Positions 7,610 through 14,864 of a stretch of DNA of 57,656 bases are shown in pieces. This DNA comes from Lachnospiraceae bacterium (lineage in GTDB: Bacteria; Bacillota; Clostridia; Lachnospirales; Lachnospiraceae): positions 1 to 57,656 of the forward strand of contig JAFUZE010000001.1 in assembly GCA_017476765.1 (NCBI GenBank), in the 5' to 3' direction. Every line of letters starts with the position of its first letter. Within the stretch, counting starts at the first letter, position 1. The translations under genes were made by a program, and so were the position numbers. Below the pieces are notes generated by a model. That model was not told the origin of the DNA. It made no database searches and was given only the letters and a program-made list of their open reading frames with translations.

Positions 7610-8006
7610 GGACAAGAAGAAAGAAGCCATAGAGCGTATGAAGAAGTGGGGCATCTTCCCGGACACGATCAAGCAATTTGAGAACGATAATTTGGTGTCC
7701 GAGAGTGCGCCGCCTGTCGGAGCTTGCTTTTGGCTGAATGACGAGCAGAAAGCTCGTGTCAAGAGTTTCGAGGAGCAGAACAACGCCCTTGTTTATCATG
7801 TCATCCACAGTTACACTACCATCGGCGAAATGGAATGCTATCTGTATGTCAGTGATTATCCCGAAGAGTGGGAAATGGATCACGCCGGCATCGAGCACGG
7901 TGAGCAGCTCTGTTATGTTTACAACCACGATATGCCGGACTGTTCGGAGTTTGGATCAATCGGAATTGCCCTTACTCCTGCTGCCGGTTTGAGAAGAACT
8001 TGGTAA
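7593..8006 (+). CDS. Hypothetical protein (137 aa)
   Basis: The ATG at 7593 has GGAGG about 10 bases upstream and overlaps the Lar-like gene. The protein has a basic helical N-terminus (EDKKKEAIERMKKWGIFPDTIKQF) and then an acidic beta-rich half with YLYVSDYPEEWEMD. Similar proteins occur in accessory regions of Clostridia mobile elements. No function known. Confidence 0.75.
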   Translation: MTVTIEDKKKEAIERMKKWGIFPDTIKQFENDNLVSESAPPVGACFWLNDEQKARVKSFEEQNNALVYHVIHSYTTIGEMECYLYVSDYPEEWEMDHAGIEHGEQLCYVYNHDMPDCSEFGSIGIALTPAAGLRRTW

Positions 8007-8019
8007 GGAGGACACGGAT

Positions 8020-8331
8020 ATGAAGATGAAAACGAATTTCGGCACATACGATGTCGAGTTGCAGGTCAGCCGTTACAGAGCAGACGGGAGCATCGCCGTT
8101 TCGGCGTTCAGTCCTACCGAGGGTCCCATTGCGACCCTCACGGTTTGCCTTGCAGACAGGTCGCTGGACTCTGACGAGGCGTATATTGACACGAATAATT
8201 GTCCGTGGGCTCCCGATTTCCTCACGGAGAACGGCTTCGGCAGATTGACCGGTTCCCAGCGTCAGAGTGGTTTCTGCGTCTATCCGTCGATGAAGTTCAG
8301 CAACGAGATTATGCGGAGGTGCGAGGTATGA
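8020..8331 (+). CDS. DUF4313-like protein
   Basis: This 103-residue beta-rich protein starts KTNFGTYDVELQVSRY and contains an ATLTVCLADRSLDSDEAYID stretch. That layout is like DUF4313 proteins of Firmicutes mobile elements (a TVNLP..L..DE core). AAGGAGG lies 9 bases upstream. The stop overlaps the next ATG (ATGA). Family match is moderate; function unknown. Confidence 0.65.
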   Translation: MKMKTNFGTYDVELQVSRYRADGSIAVSAFSPTEGPIATLTVCLADRSLDSDEAYIDTNNCPWAPDFLTENGFGRLTGSQRQSGFCVYPSMKFSNEIMRRCEV

Positions 8332-8468
8332 ATGAGGTTGTGAGGATTTTAATGGATCGTGACGGGCTTTCCGAGGAGGAAGCCCGCGACCTCATCGCCG
8401 AGACACGGGAGGCGATATTCGAGGAAATGCTGGGCTTGGAGCCGGACTATATCATTCAGATTTTGTAG
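8328..8468 (+). CDS. Small acidic helical protein (46 aa)
   Basis: The ATG at 8328 overlaps the preceding stop (ATGA) and has GGAGG nearby. The 46 residues are a compact helical peptide (RDGLSEEEARDLIAETREAI). This SEEEARDLI pattern is common in tiny proteins of Clostridia phages and conjugative elements. Function unknown. Confidence 0.7.
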   Translation: MNEVVRILMDRDGLSEEEARDLIAETREAIFEEMLGLEPDYIIQIL

Positions 8469-8477
8469 GAGGCGCGT

Positions 8478-8852
8478 ATGAAGAACAAGGATTATTTTGA
8501 AATCTATAAGGACAAGGAATACCCGGAGAAACTCCGGGCTTTCGGCATGTCCTGTGAACAGATGGTTAAAGCTGAATATGAGTCAGCCCGAACCGGTGCG
8601 AGCAAAGAGACCCACGATTATTATAGCGCAGAGTATCACGCCCAGTTAGAACGGGTTGAGTGGCTGTTCGAGCAGCTCAAAGCTGATTATTTGAAGCCCG
8701 CAAAGAAAATTCTGCGAAAGCTGCACGAAGCCGGAGGCTGCGATGCTGTCGATGATCGTGCAAAAGGATGGGACGAAGCAATCAGCGAGGCAATCTCGAT
8801 AGTCGAAGAAGCCACCGGTGTTTCAATCGAGGAGGTGCTGAATGAAGACTAA
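8478..8852 (+). CDS. Hypothetical helical protein (124 aa)
   Basis: The protein is mostly helical and charged, with YHAQLERVEWLFEQLKADYLKP as a probable long helix and no Cys cluster or membrane segment. It has AGGAGG 8 bases upstream and overlaps the next gene by 11 bases. No family recognised. Confidence 0.72.
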   Translation: MKNKDYFEIYKDKEYPEKLRAFGMSCEQMVKAEYESARTGASKETHDYYSAEYHAQLERVEWLFEQLKADYLKPAKKILRKLHEAGGCDAVDDRAKGWDEAISEAISIVEEATGVSIEEVLNED

Positions 8853-9195
8853 TCCTGCAAATGCGATCAAAGATACGATGTGGACTTTCCTGATGGACAA
8901 AGGACAGGAAGCCAATCCTGCCGCCTTGAAAGAATATGTTTACGACCTCATCGGAATGACTACGCAGAAAACCGCCGGACAGCGTAAGGCGAAGCATGAC
9001 ATCCCGTGGGACGAGCTGGATATGACGATGATGTCCATTGTCATCGAGGCTACCGCTCTCGTGCTTTCCGGAAGATTGGATGAATTGCTGGAAATAGCAG
9101 ACGAAAAATATGCCCGCCTCGAAGCAGAGCATCTTGGCGATCCGGTCAAGAAGACCGGCATTTATGCAGAAAAGGAGGATAGCGATGCTGAATAA
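8842..9195 (+). CDS. Hypothetical helical protein (117 aa)
   Basis: The ATG at 8842 sits behind GGAGG inside the end of the previous gene. The 117-residue protein is helical (LKEYVYDLIGMTTQKTAGQRK, then WDELDMTMMSIVIEATALVL). The second helix is hydrophobic but too polar at its ends for a clear membrane span. It overlaps the next gene by 11 bases. Function unknown. Confidence 0.72.
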   Translation: MKTNPANAIKDTMWTFLMDKGQEANPAALKEYVYDLIGMTTQKTAGQRKAKHDIPWDELDMTMMSIVIEATALVLSGRLDELLEIADEKYARLEAEHLGDPVKKTGIYAEKEDSDAE

Positions 9196-9436
9196 TGTTT
9201 CGATAATGGAAAATCAGACACCGATCCATGTGTTTTCCACCACGAACGAATGGATCGACTGCGTTTTCATCGTGAAAAGTGAGAATGCCGAGAAAGCCCG
9301 TGAGATTTTGGAGAACGCTTTTGATGCGTGGTTTGAGACAGATACGAGCGAGCCTTACGGCGACTGGCTGTGCCGGGCAATGAATGTGGCAAACCTCGAC
9401 TACGATGTATTCTACAACGAGGAGGGATTGGAATGA
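9185..9436 (+). CDS. Hypothetical protein (83 aa)
   Basis: The start at 9185 is chosen because AAAGGAGG lies about 8 bases upstream. The protein reads as a small alpha/beta fold (HVFSTTNEWIDCVFIVKSEN, then a helix ENAEKAREILENAFDAWF). The stop overlaps the ATG of the next gene. No family recognised. Confidence 0.72.
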   Translation: MLNNVSIMENQTPIHVFSTTNEWIDCVFIVKSENAEKAREILENAFDAWFETDTSEPYGDWLCRAMNVANLDYDVFYNEEGLE

Positions 9437-9663
9437 CCTTAGAACTGCCGTTTGAAATGGGCGAAAAATTATATGTTGTCAGCTCCGGTCGCATCTACGA
9501 TGCGGAGCTGACCGGCTACAAGATAAGTGCTGATAAGTCAAACACCGCAGTCCACATCCGTATTTACGGACAGTTTGGCTGCCGGACATACAATGCCGCA
9601 AAAATCAGCAGAACGATATTCAAGAACCGCAGGGATGCAGAAAGGAGTTTGTATGGCAGATAG
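9433..9663 (+). CDS. Hypothetical beta-rich protein (76 aa)
   Basis: The ATG at 9433 overlaps the previous stop (ATGA) and has GAGGG upstream. The product is beta-rich (LPFEMGEKLYVVSSGRIYDA, then a TAVHIRIYGQFG strand) and ends in a basic helix (FKNRRDAERSLYGR). The pattern recalls small phage proteins with an SH3-like barrel. Function unknown. Confidence 0.7.
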   Translation: MTLELPFEMGEKLYVVSSGRIYDAELTGYKISADKSNTAVHIRIYGQFGCRTYNAAKISRTIFKNRRDAERSLYGR

Positions 9664-10075
9664 ATTGATAACCACGGAGCTGTCCGTGACAGTAACGGAT
9701 CAGGACATCGACGACATTATGGTCGCCGCATTGGAGGGCGGCATCAATTATTGGTGTGACGAGGCAGAAGTCATCGGCGATTATCTCGGAAAGTATGCCT
9801 CGGATCAGATAAGCCGAGGCGGTAAGCTAAGGCTTCATGTCATCGAGCCGTTTGACGAAAACGACTCAGAGTATTACGAGCTTGACCTTGATAAGTTTCT
9901 TGCCGGGCTAAAAGCGTACCTTGCATATCCTGATGCACCGTATGTAATCACGGCTGCGAAGCCTCACGGCTTTCGTGAGAAGCCAGCATATATCTTGGAC
10001 TGCTGCCTCGTGGATGCCGTTGTTGCAGATATGATTATCCAGTTCGGGCTGTTCGGAGAAATCATCTACGGATAG
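9653..10075 (+). CDS. Conserved Clostridia mobile-element protein (140 aa)
   Basis: The ATG at 9653 follows AAAGGAG, which decides the start over upstream in-frame codons. The segments TDQDIDDIMVAALEGGINYW, EAEVIGDYLGKYASDQISRG and YELDLDKFLAGLKAYL match a protein repeatedly seen on Firmicutes conjugative elements and phages, for which I know no function. It is the last gene of the P1 transcript before promoter P2. Confidence 0.75.
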   Translation: MADRLITTELSVTVTDQDIDDIMVAALEGGINYWCDEAEVIGDYLGKYASDQISRGGKLRLHVIEPFDENDSEYYELDLDKFLAGLKAYLAYPDAPYVITAAKPHGFREKPAYILDCCLVDAVVADMIIQFGLFGEIIYG

Positions 10076-10105
10076 AATTTTTCCGAAAAATTTTTCCGAA
10101 AAACC

Positions 10106-10134
10106 TTGAAAAATCCGACTAAAAGTGTTATAAT
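10106..10134 (+). promoter_or_regulatory. Promoter P2 of the second accessory operon
   Basis: The boxes TTGAAA (10106-10111) and TATAAT (10129-10134) have a 17-base spacer that contains CGACTAAAAGT, as in P1. The same GAAAAATTTTTC-like A/T block lies upstream and GAATGAAAGTAAA follows downstream. The near identity with P1 over about 60 bases implies a duplicated promoter cassette. Confidence 0.88.
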
Positions 10135-10200
10135 AAGAATGAAAGTAAAAATTGAAAGCCCGATTAGGGAGGACAAATCCGACGAAAGGAGGTACAGCCT

Positions 10201-10380
10201 ATGGCGACTTGCGGAAAATGTAAGAACTGCCACCCGATTGAGAATTGCGCCGGAGCTGATTGCGAATGCAAAGCGAAGTCAGACAGCAAAATCACATTCG
10301 AGGTTTCACAGGACGATGACATTAAGTTTTATGGCGACAGGTTCAACGAACCTTGCAGCCAGTACGCGGCGGCCATATAG
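10201..10380 (+). CDS. Small Cys-rich protein (59 aa)
   Basis: The ATG at 10201 follows AAAGGAGG. The N-terminal half carries six cysteines (ATCGKCKNCHPIENCAGADC, then EC), which suggests a small zinc or iron-sulfur site. The C-terminus is acidic and aromatic. It is the first gene of the P2 transcript and is followed by a terminator-like hairpin, so it may be expressed more strongly than the genes behind it. No family recognised. Confidence 0.75.
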   Translation: MATCGKCKNCHPIENCAGADCECKAKSDSKITFEVSQDDDIKFYGDRFNEPCSQYAAAI

Positions 10381-10430
10381 GCAAATACAGCAGACCACCA
10401 AAATGAATAGCTGAATTTGCCTATACGACG

Positions 10431-10460
10431 GAAAGCCGCAGAAATGCGGCTTTCTTTTTA
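10431..10460 (+). terminator. Intrinsic terminator or attenuator inside the P2 operon
   Basis: A perfect 10-bp stem GAAAGCCGCA (10431-10440) / TGCGGCTTTC (10445-10454) has a GAAA loop and is followed by TTTTTATTTT. The next gene starts 20 bases later, so this probably attenuates transcription rather than ending the operon. Confidence 0.85.
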
Positions 10461-10479
10461 TTTTCAGGAGGACAAAACA

Positions 10480-10653
10480 ATGGTGAAATGCCCCAAATGC
10501 GGCAGAGAGTTCGACCGGCTTCTCGCATTGTCTCGCAGAGATAGCACCACGATGATTTGTGACGACTGCGGTACGCAGGAAGCTCTCGAAGATTATGAAA
10601 TGTTCGAGCGGTTCAGAGGCTCGAAGAAAGGAGCTGATAATGACGAAACTTGA
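10480..10653 (+). CDS. Small zinc-ribbon protein (57 aa)
   Basis: The start ATG 10480 has AGGAGG 9 bases upstream. Two knuckles, CPKCGREF and CDDCGTQ, about 25 residues apart form a classic four-Cys zinc ribbon, followed by an acidic tail. Probably nucleic-acid or protein binding; the partner is unknown. Confidence 0.78.
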   Translation: MVKCPKCGREFDRLLALSRRDSTTMICDDCGTQEALEDYEMFERFRGSKKGADNDET

Positions 10654-10813
10654 ACAGCTCCAAAAAGAGATTGACAAATGCAACCGGAAGAAAGGCTGCG
10701 ATAATGTTCGCTGTGAGTATTCCGGTCAGCACGACAAATGCCCTCGTCTGATAGCGCATATGGCGAGGATGGACTATTGCCGGGAGAATAACATTCCGGT
10801 GGAAAGGTGGTGA
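10640..10813 (+). CDS. Small Cys-containing protein (57 aa)
   Basis: The ATG at 10640 is preceded by AAAGGAG and lies inside the end of the zinc-ribbon gene. An N-terminal helix (TKLEQLQKEIDKCNRK) is followed by GCDNVRCEYSGQHDKCPRL with three more cysteines. No family recognised; the spacing could bind one metal ion. Confidence 0.72.
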   Translation: MTKLEQLQKEIDKCNRKKGCDNVRCEYSGQHDKCPRLIAHMARMDYCRENNIPVERW

Positions 10814-10815
10814 AC

Positions 10816-11352
10816 GTGATGATTAAAAATGGAATGACAGTAGACGAAGCAGCGCATAGATGGGTTAGTGAGTTCAGCAGATACCCTTACGACATGATTA
10901 AAACTCTGATGAGAAACCATCCCGATGACTGGCACGAGGTTACACTTCCGACAGTAGGTGACAGGGTTTATGTTTACGATGAGTCGGAGTCAGGCGAGAT
11001 CGTCAAGTGCCACAAGGACAGGAAGTACACCGTGGAACTGGACAACGGCAGGAAGCGCAAGGTTTTATCGCCTGATGATTTTGAGGTCGAGAACGACACG
11101 ATCCTCCCGATGTGGGGAACACTTTGGGCGTTTGGCGATAGCTGTGATGACTGGTGGATCACCGAGGAAGACGGTCTCCGAAAAATGTCCGAATGCGGGT
11201 TCCGCATCTATGAGCACGATGAGTGGGGATTGTTCTTTGGCATTGACGGCTGCGGATATGACTTTTATGAGGCACATTGGATACCGCTCTACAAAGTAAG
11301 AGGTCTGCAATGGCACGACCCGGAAACTGAGGAGGCAAGCCATGAAAAGTAG
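10816..11352 (+). CDS. Hypothetical protein with SH3-like segment (178 aa)
   Basis: Candidate starts are GTG 10807, GTG 10816 and ATG 10819. GGAAAGG at 10801-10807 is spaced best for 10816 or 10819. Residues ~40-90 (TVGDRVYVYDESESGEIVKC, then KYTVELDNGRKRKV) look like a small SH3/KOW-type barrel. The rest is Trp- and Asp-rich (WAFGDSCDDWWITEEDGL). The 3' end overlaps the next gene. Function unknown. Confidence 0.7.
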   Translation: MMIKNGMTVDEAAHRWVSEFSRYPYDMIKTLMRNHPDDWHEVTLPTVGDRVYVYDESESGEIVKCHKDRKYTVELDNGRKRKVLSPDDFEVENDTILPMWGTLWAFGDSCDDWWITEEDGLRKMSECGFRIYEHDEWGLFFGIDGCGYDFYEAHWIPLYKVRGLQWHDPETEEASHEK

Positions 11353-11542
11353 GAAATACAAGGCATTTGATTTCAAAACCGGAAACACATATCTCATCGG
11401 TGAGCACGAAAGCAAGGCAAAGGCAAAAGCCTACTGCGAAACACAGGGAATGGCGGTCATTGCGCAGACAGTCGTGCCGCTTACCGATGAGGAATATAAG
11501 CGGGCTTTGGCGAACAGAAAGGAGGTTCCGGCATGGCAATAG
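11342..11542 (+). CDS. Hypothetical protein (66 aa)
   Basis: The ATG at 11342 follows GAGG and overlaps the previous gene by 11 bases. The product is a small basic alpha/beta protein (KYKAFDFKTGNTYLIGEHES, then KAKAKAYCETQGM). No family recognised. Confidence 0.68.
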   Translation: MKSRKYKAFDFKTGNTYLIGEHESKAKAKAYCETQGMAVIAQTVVPLTDEEYKRALANRKEVPAWQ

Positions 11543-11685
11543 GAACTCTCGTGAAGATCCCGGACATCGGACCGCTCGCAACGGTCGTCCAGTCCGGACG
11601 CAATATGGTAAAGCTCGAACTTGATGGCGAGCAGTTTTGGATCGAGCGCAGATTATGTCAGGAGGTGAAGCCGTATGCTGAGTGA
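11533..11685 (+). CDS. Small beta-rich protein (50 aa)
   Basis: The ATG at 11533 has GGAGG about 8 bases upstream and overlaps the previous gene by 10 bases. The 50 codons read AIGTLVKIPDIGPLATVVQS and continue NMVKLELDGEQFWIE, a typical mini-barrel pattern. It overlaps the next gene by 11 bases, matching the tight packing of the operon. Confidence 0.68.
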   Translation: MAIGTLVKIPDIGPLATVVQSGRNMVKLELDGEQFWIERRLCQEVKPYAE

Positions 11686-11851
11686 TTATGTGAACAAATA
11701 TGCGAAAGCGTGGCAGAACGGCGACAAGGAAACGATGCGAGCCATCGAAAAGGATCTCGCACAGGCAGGAATGGACAAATATACTCTGCGGATTGCAGCA
11801 AAGGAGGTGATTAAATCGTGGAAAGATCGACAGCAGACCGGATCGTCGTAA
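11675..11851 (+). CDS. Small helical protein (58 aa)
   Basis: The ATG at 11675 lies behind GGAGG in the end of the previous gene. The protein is helical (YVNKYAKAWQNGDKETMRAI, then EKDLAQAGMDKYTLRIAAKE) and basic at its end. It overlaps the next gene by 34 bases in a different frame. No family recognised. Confidence 0.65.
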   Translation: MLSDYVNKYAKAWQNGDKETMRAIEKDLAQAGMDKYTLRIAAKEVIKSWKDRQQTGSS

Positions 11852-12534
11852 AAAGCAACGAGCGTATGAGCGAAGTCCTCGACTGGTATTTTGCCAACAA
11901 AGAATGGCTCGATCAGGAAGACTTCCATGCCCCAATGCCGCAGGGAGTGATAGAGCTTCGGGAAGAAGCAATCGAGCTGACCTTTGAGCAGAAAGGCTCA
12001 CTTGTGGAGATTGCGGTCTATCCAATGCTCAAACCTAATCTTCCGGCGGTCGTGACATTCGATTACGACCCGAAGACAACCGTTGCGAACCACTACCGCT
12101 TTCCTGCATATCTCTCAAAAGAGCGGAAAGAGATGCTCCGGCTTACGATGATGGTGGATGAGACCGACAGGAAATCGGCTCTCAAATACCACATCCTGAT
12201 GCTGTTTATGACGCATTATCGGGAGATCGTGGAGGTCAAAGAGACGCATCAGCGGACAAGACGGGAGGCAAAACGGATAAAGCGAAGTTCCAATGCACCG
12301 CTGCCGCTTGTGCGAAAAGTATATGAGGTCAAAAATTTTGACCTCAAAAGGCTGCCCTCTCCCGATGGAAAGCGGCACTATACAAAGCCGGATCACGAGG
12401 TTGCCGTTCGTGGTTATCTCCGGCGTTACAAGAACGGCAAGACCAAATGGATCGAGCCGTTCACGAGATACAAGGATAAAGGCAATAAGCAAGCAAAGAT
12501 TTATGAATTGCAGGAGGTAAAGAAAGATGATTAA
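11818..12534 (+). CDS. Phage protein with C-terminal RRYKNGKxxWIEP motif (238 aa)
   Basis: The start is GTG 11818 with AAAGGAGG about 10 bases upstream. The first ~150 residues are alpha/beta with WYFANKEWLDQEDFHAPMPQ. The C-terminus carries VRGYLRRYKNGKTKWIEPFT, a motif shared by many Clostridia phage and conjugative-element proteins of unknown role, in which this segment is the most conserved part. Its basic, aromatic character suggests nucleic-acid contact. It overlaps the next gene by 8 bases. Confidence 0.72.
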   Translation: MERSTADRIVVKSNERMSEVLDWYFANKEWLDQEDFHAPMPQGVIELREEAIELTFEQKGSLVEIAVYPMLKPNLPAVVTFDYDPKTTVANHYRFPAYLSKERKEMLRLTMMVDETDRKSALKYHILMLFMTHYREIVEVKETHQRTRREAKRIKRSSNAPLPLVRKVYEVKNFDLKRLPSPDGKRHYTKPDHEVAVRGYLRRYKNGKTKWIEPFTRYKDKGNKQAKIYELQEVKKDD

Positions 12535-12934
12535 GAGTTTTACGCCAAAGGAGTACGACGGGCTGAATACCCTGCCGACATACGCCTCGAACCTTAAATC
12601 GTTCGTGCTGGTGGCAAAAGTTCCGGGCGATTATGAGATTACGCTGGCAAGGCTTGTGGTCGGTGAGTCCGTGAGTGCGGGCAATGAGCTGTCACACGCT
12701 CTGTTCGAGAGCTTCACGGATCACGGAGTAAGAGGTAAGGCAGCAAGAACGAGAGTCAGCGGTTACGACAGGGAATTTATTGCGGTCAAGAATGCGATGA
12801 TCGAGACCGGCGTGGAGTTCCACCCTACCCTCGCCGCTCCGTGCGAAGAGGTGCTGATGTCACTCGGAGAATGGTTCAAAGCCCAAAATTCCGAGATTTT
12901 GGACTACTCGCTCGTGTCACAGAGCTGTCATTGA
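12527..12934 (+). CDS. Hypothetical protein (135 aa)
   Basis: The ATG at 12527 has GGAGG upstream. Features are an N-terminal KSFTPKEYDGLNTLPTYASN and a central DYEITLARLVVGESVS strand pair. No Cys cluster or membrane helix. It directly precedes copy 2 of the Cys-rich family. No family recognised. Confidence 0.7.
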   Translation: MIKSFTPKEYDGLNTLPTYASNLKSFVLVAKVPGDYEITLARLVVGESVSAGNELSHALFESFTDHGVRGKAARTRVSGYDREFIAVKNAMIETGVEFHPTLAAPCEEVLMSLGEWFKAQNSEILDYSLVSQSCH

Positions 12935-12957
12935 CCTGACAATAAAGGAGATGTAAA

Positions 12958-13431
12958 ATGGTAATGTCGAAAATAGTATATGGAGGCGCACCACAAATGC
13001 ACCTCCGACTTGAAATCTTGAAGAAGTGTAACTTCTTTTGGCTGCGTGACATCCGTAGCGTGGACATCTCTCAGTGCTGTGCGAAGTGCTTCATCGGTAG
13101 TAAAGATAACCGGGTGTATTACGGAACGCTGCACAAATCCCGAGCCGTAGTTGATATAATCGTAAATCAACATCCCGCCGCAAAGGCTTATTACCTTTGC
13201 GGTCTTAGTGATGGTTTCGTTTATGAGCTGAACACGCATGTCGCATTTGTACCGGACGCAAATTCGGAAATCCACATCGAGAACGACAGGATAAAACTTG
13301 ACATCTCGAATGCGAGGCGAATTTTATTTTGGGATTATCACCCGGATCCGCCGGGGCGGTACACGAAGCAGCAGAGAACCTGCCGGAACTGGATATTTGC
13401 AAATTACATAAAGGACGGTATGCCATTATGA
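12958..13431 (+). CDS. Cys-rich paralogous family, copy 2 of 3
   Basis: This copy has 157 residues and the same motif order as copy 1 (FFWLRDIR, CCAKCFIG, YYLCGLS, HVAFVP, ISNARRI, QRTCRNWIFANYIKDGMPL). It shares 34 identical consecutive bases with copy 1 (3582-3615 and 13370-13403), which points to recent duplication or gene conversion. Two starts are plausible: ATG 12958 behind AAAGGAG, and ATG 12997 behind GGAGG, which aligns with the other copies. The stop overlaps the DUF1848 ATG. Function unknown. Confidence 0.85.
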   Translation: MVMSKIVYGGAPQMHLRLEILKKCNFFWLRDIRSVDISQCCAKCFIGSKDNRVYYGTLHKSRAVVDIIVNQHPAAKAYYLCGLSDGFVYELNTHVAFVPDANSEIHIENDRIKLDISNARRILFWDYHPDPPGRYTKQQRTCRNWIFANYIKDGMPL

Positions 13432-14264
13432 TAGTTAGCGCGAGCAGACGGACGGACATTCCCGCTCTGTTTTCCGACTGGTTCTATAACAGAGTTGGGA
13501 AAGGATTTGTCCTCCTTAAAAACCCATACAACCCACAACAAGTCGGGCGTGTAACGCTCACGCCCGACAAAGTTGATGGATTTGTGTTTTGGACAAAAAA
13601 TGCTGCGCCGATGCTTCGGCGCATTCACGAACTGGATCAGTTCAAATACTATTTCCAGTTTACGATAACACCATACGGGCGGGATGTTGAAGCAAACATC
13701 CCGGACAAGAATGAGGTCGTGATACCGGCTTTTCAGCAGATTGGAGCTGATAAGGTTATTTGGCGGTACGACCCCATTTTTATAAACGAGAGGTACACAT
13801 GGGATTACCATGTTAGGGCGTTCACGGAGCTTTGCGAAAAGCTCGAAGGGTACACCCACAAAGCCGTGACGAGCTTCGTGGATGCCTACCGTACCGTGGA
13901 TTTGCGACCTTTGAACATTCAGCCTTTGACTGATGAACAAAAGGCACAGTTGGCGAAACAGCTTGCGGAGATCGCAGCATCGCACGGAATAGTCTTATCA
14001 TCTTGCGCAGAAGAACTTGGGCTTCCTCACTCCTCATGTATTGATGGCAAGATGTTCGGCGTGGTAAAGCCGAAAGACAGAAACCAGCGCGGGCTATGCG
14101 GGTGCGTTGAAAGTGTTGACATAGGCGCTTACAGCACCTGCTCCAACGGATGCGCTTACTGCTACGCAAACCATTACGGATATGTCCAGCCGAAACCTGA
14201 CCCCGGCTGCGACCTATTAGGACCACCACTAAATGGCACAGAAACAATTAAACAGAGGAATTGA
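13428..14264 (+). CDS. DUF1848 protein with radical-SAM-like CxxxCxxC
   Basis: The 278-residue protein starts with the DUF1848 hallmark IVSASRRTDIPALFSDWF and continues with VDGFVFWTKNAAPM, YYFQFTITPYGRD and VIWRYDPI. Near the C-terminus C238-SNG-C242-AY-C245 forms a CxxxCxxC motif, preceded by C224 and C226. In radical SAM enzymes such a motif holds a [4Fe-4S] cluster, although it is normally N-terminal; this placement is known for DUF1848 and recalls spore-photoproduct-lyase-like folds. It is translationally coupled to copy 2 of the Cys-rich family (ATGA). The substrate, possibly DNA or a nucleotide, is unknown. Confidence 0.85.
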   Translation: MIVSASRRTDIPALFSDWFYNRVGKGFVLLKNPYNPQQVGRVTLTPDKVDGFVFWTKNAAPMLRRIHELDQFKYYFQFTITPYGRDVEANIPDKNEVVIPAFQQIGADKVIWRYDPIFINERYTWDYHVRAFTELCEKLEGYTHKAVTSFVDAYRTVDLRPLNIQPLTDEQKAQLAKQLAEIAASHGIVLSSCAEELGLPHSSCIDGKMFGVVKPKDRNQRGLCGCVESVDIGAYSTCSNGCAYCYANHYGYVQPKPDPGCDLLGPPLNGTETIKQRN

Positions 14265-14266
14265 TT

Positions 14267-14300
14267 AAAAGCCTCCGCTCTGACGAACGGGGGCTTTTCT
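14267..14300 (+). terminator. Terminator between accessory and late regions
   Basis: AAAAGCCTCCG (14267-14277) pairs with CGGGGGCTTTT (14288-14298), with one G-T pair and a short pyrimidine tail. It lies 3 bases after the DUF1848 stop and marks the end of the P2 operon. The next 30 bases show no obvious promoter, so late genes may depend on read-through or on the phage sigma-like factor. Confidence 0.8.
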
Positions 14301-14330
14301 ATGTCTAAATTCCAAAGGAGGTACAGTTGT

Positions 14331-14864
14331 ATGGAAATGAACATCGTCTATAAGAAAGTGGACGAGCTCACGGCATACGAGGACAATGCCCGCCGCAATG
14401 ATGCAGGTGTGGCAAAGGTAGCCGAGAGCATTAAGGAGTTCGGGTTCAAAAATCCCATCTCAATCAACAAGAATGGCGTGATTATATCCGGTCACACAAG
14501 GCTTAAAGCCGCCATCGAACTCGGAATGGAGGAAGTACCCTGCATCATTCAGGAAGACCTCTCCGAAGAGGATGAGCGCCTTATGCGCATCATCGACAAC
14601 AAGAGTCACGAATATTCGACATGGGATGTCGGCAAGCTGCATCGTGAGCTGGACGGCATCAATCTCGATGTGAAGACCACATTCTTCACTCCGAACCGTG
14701 ACCGCAAGTTTTTCAAGGACAATAAGTTTCTCATCTTCGGCAACAATGAGCTGCCGATCACGGATGACGAGTACAACCGGTTAAAGGCTCTGTATGACGA
14801 GTACATTGCCAAGAACAAGACCTATCTCGGCTTCGTGATGTTTCTGACAGGAGGTGAGGAATAA
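14331..14864 (+). CDS. ParB/Srx-fold nuclease-domain protein 1 (177 aa)
   Basis: The start is ATG 14331, behind AAAGGAGG, rather than ATG 14301, which has none. The N-terminal ~100 residues are a ParB-like domain: ELTAYEDNARRND, ISIN.NGVIISGHTRLKAA and VPCIIQEDLSEEDER. The C-terminal ~45 residues (FGNNELPITDDEYNRLKALY, then DEYIAKNKTYLGF) match the C-terminus of the next protein, so the two are paralogs. It opens the gene block ahead of the terminase. Phage ParB-domain proteins of this type are linked to DNA modification or packaging; the actual role is unknown. Confidence 0.82.
   Translation: MEMNIVYKKVDELTAYEDNARRNDAGVAKVAESIKEFGFKNPISINKNGVIISGHTRLKAAIELGMEEVPCIIQEDLSEEDERLMRIIDNKSHEYSTWDVGKLHRELDGINLDVKTTFFTPNRDRKFFKDNKFLIFGNNELPITDDEYNRLKALYDEYIAKNKTYLGFVMFLTGGEE

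Noticed and set aside
14301-14330. ATG 14301 as start of the first ParB-domain protein
   Set aside because: It overlaps the terminator tail and has no RBS; ATG 14331 follows AAAGGAGG.
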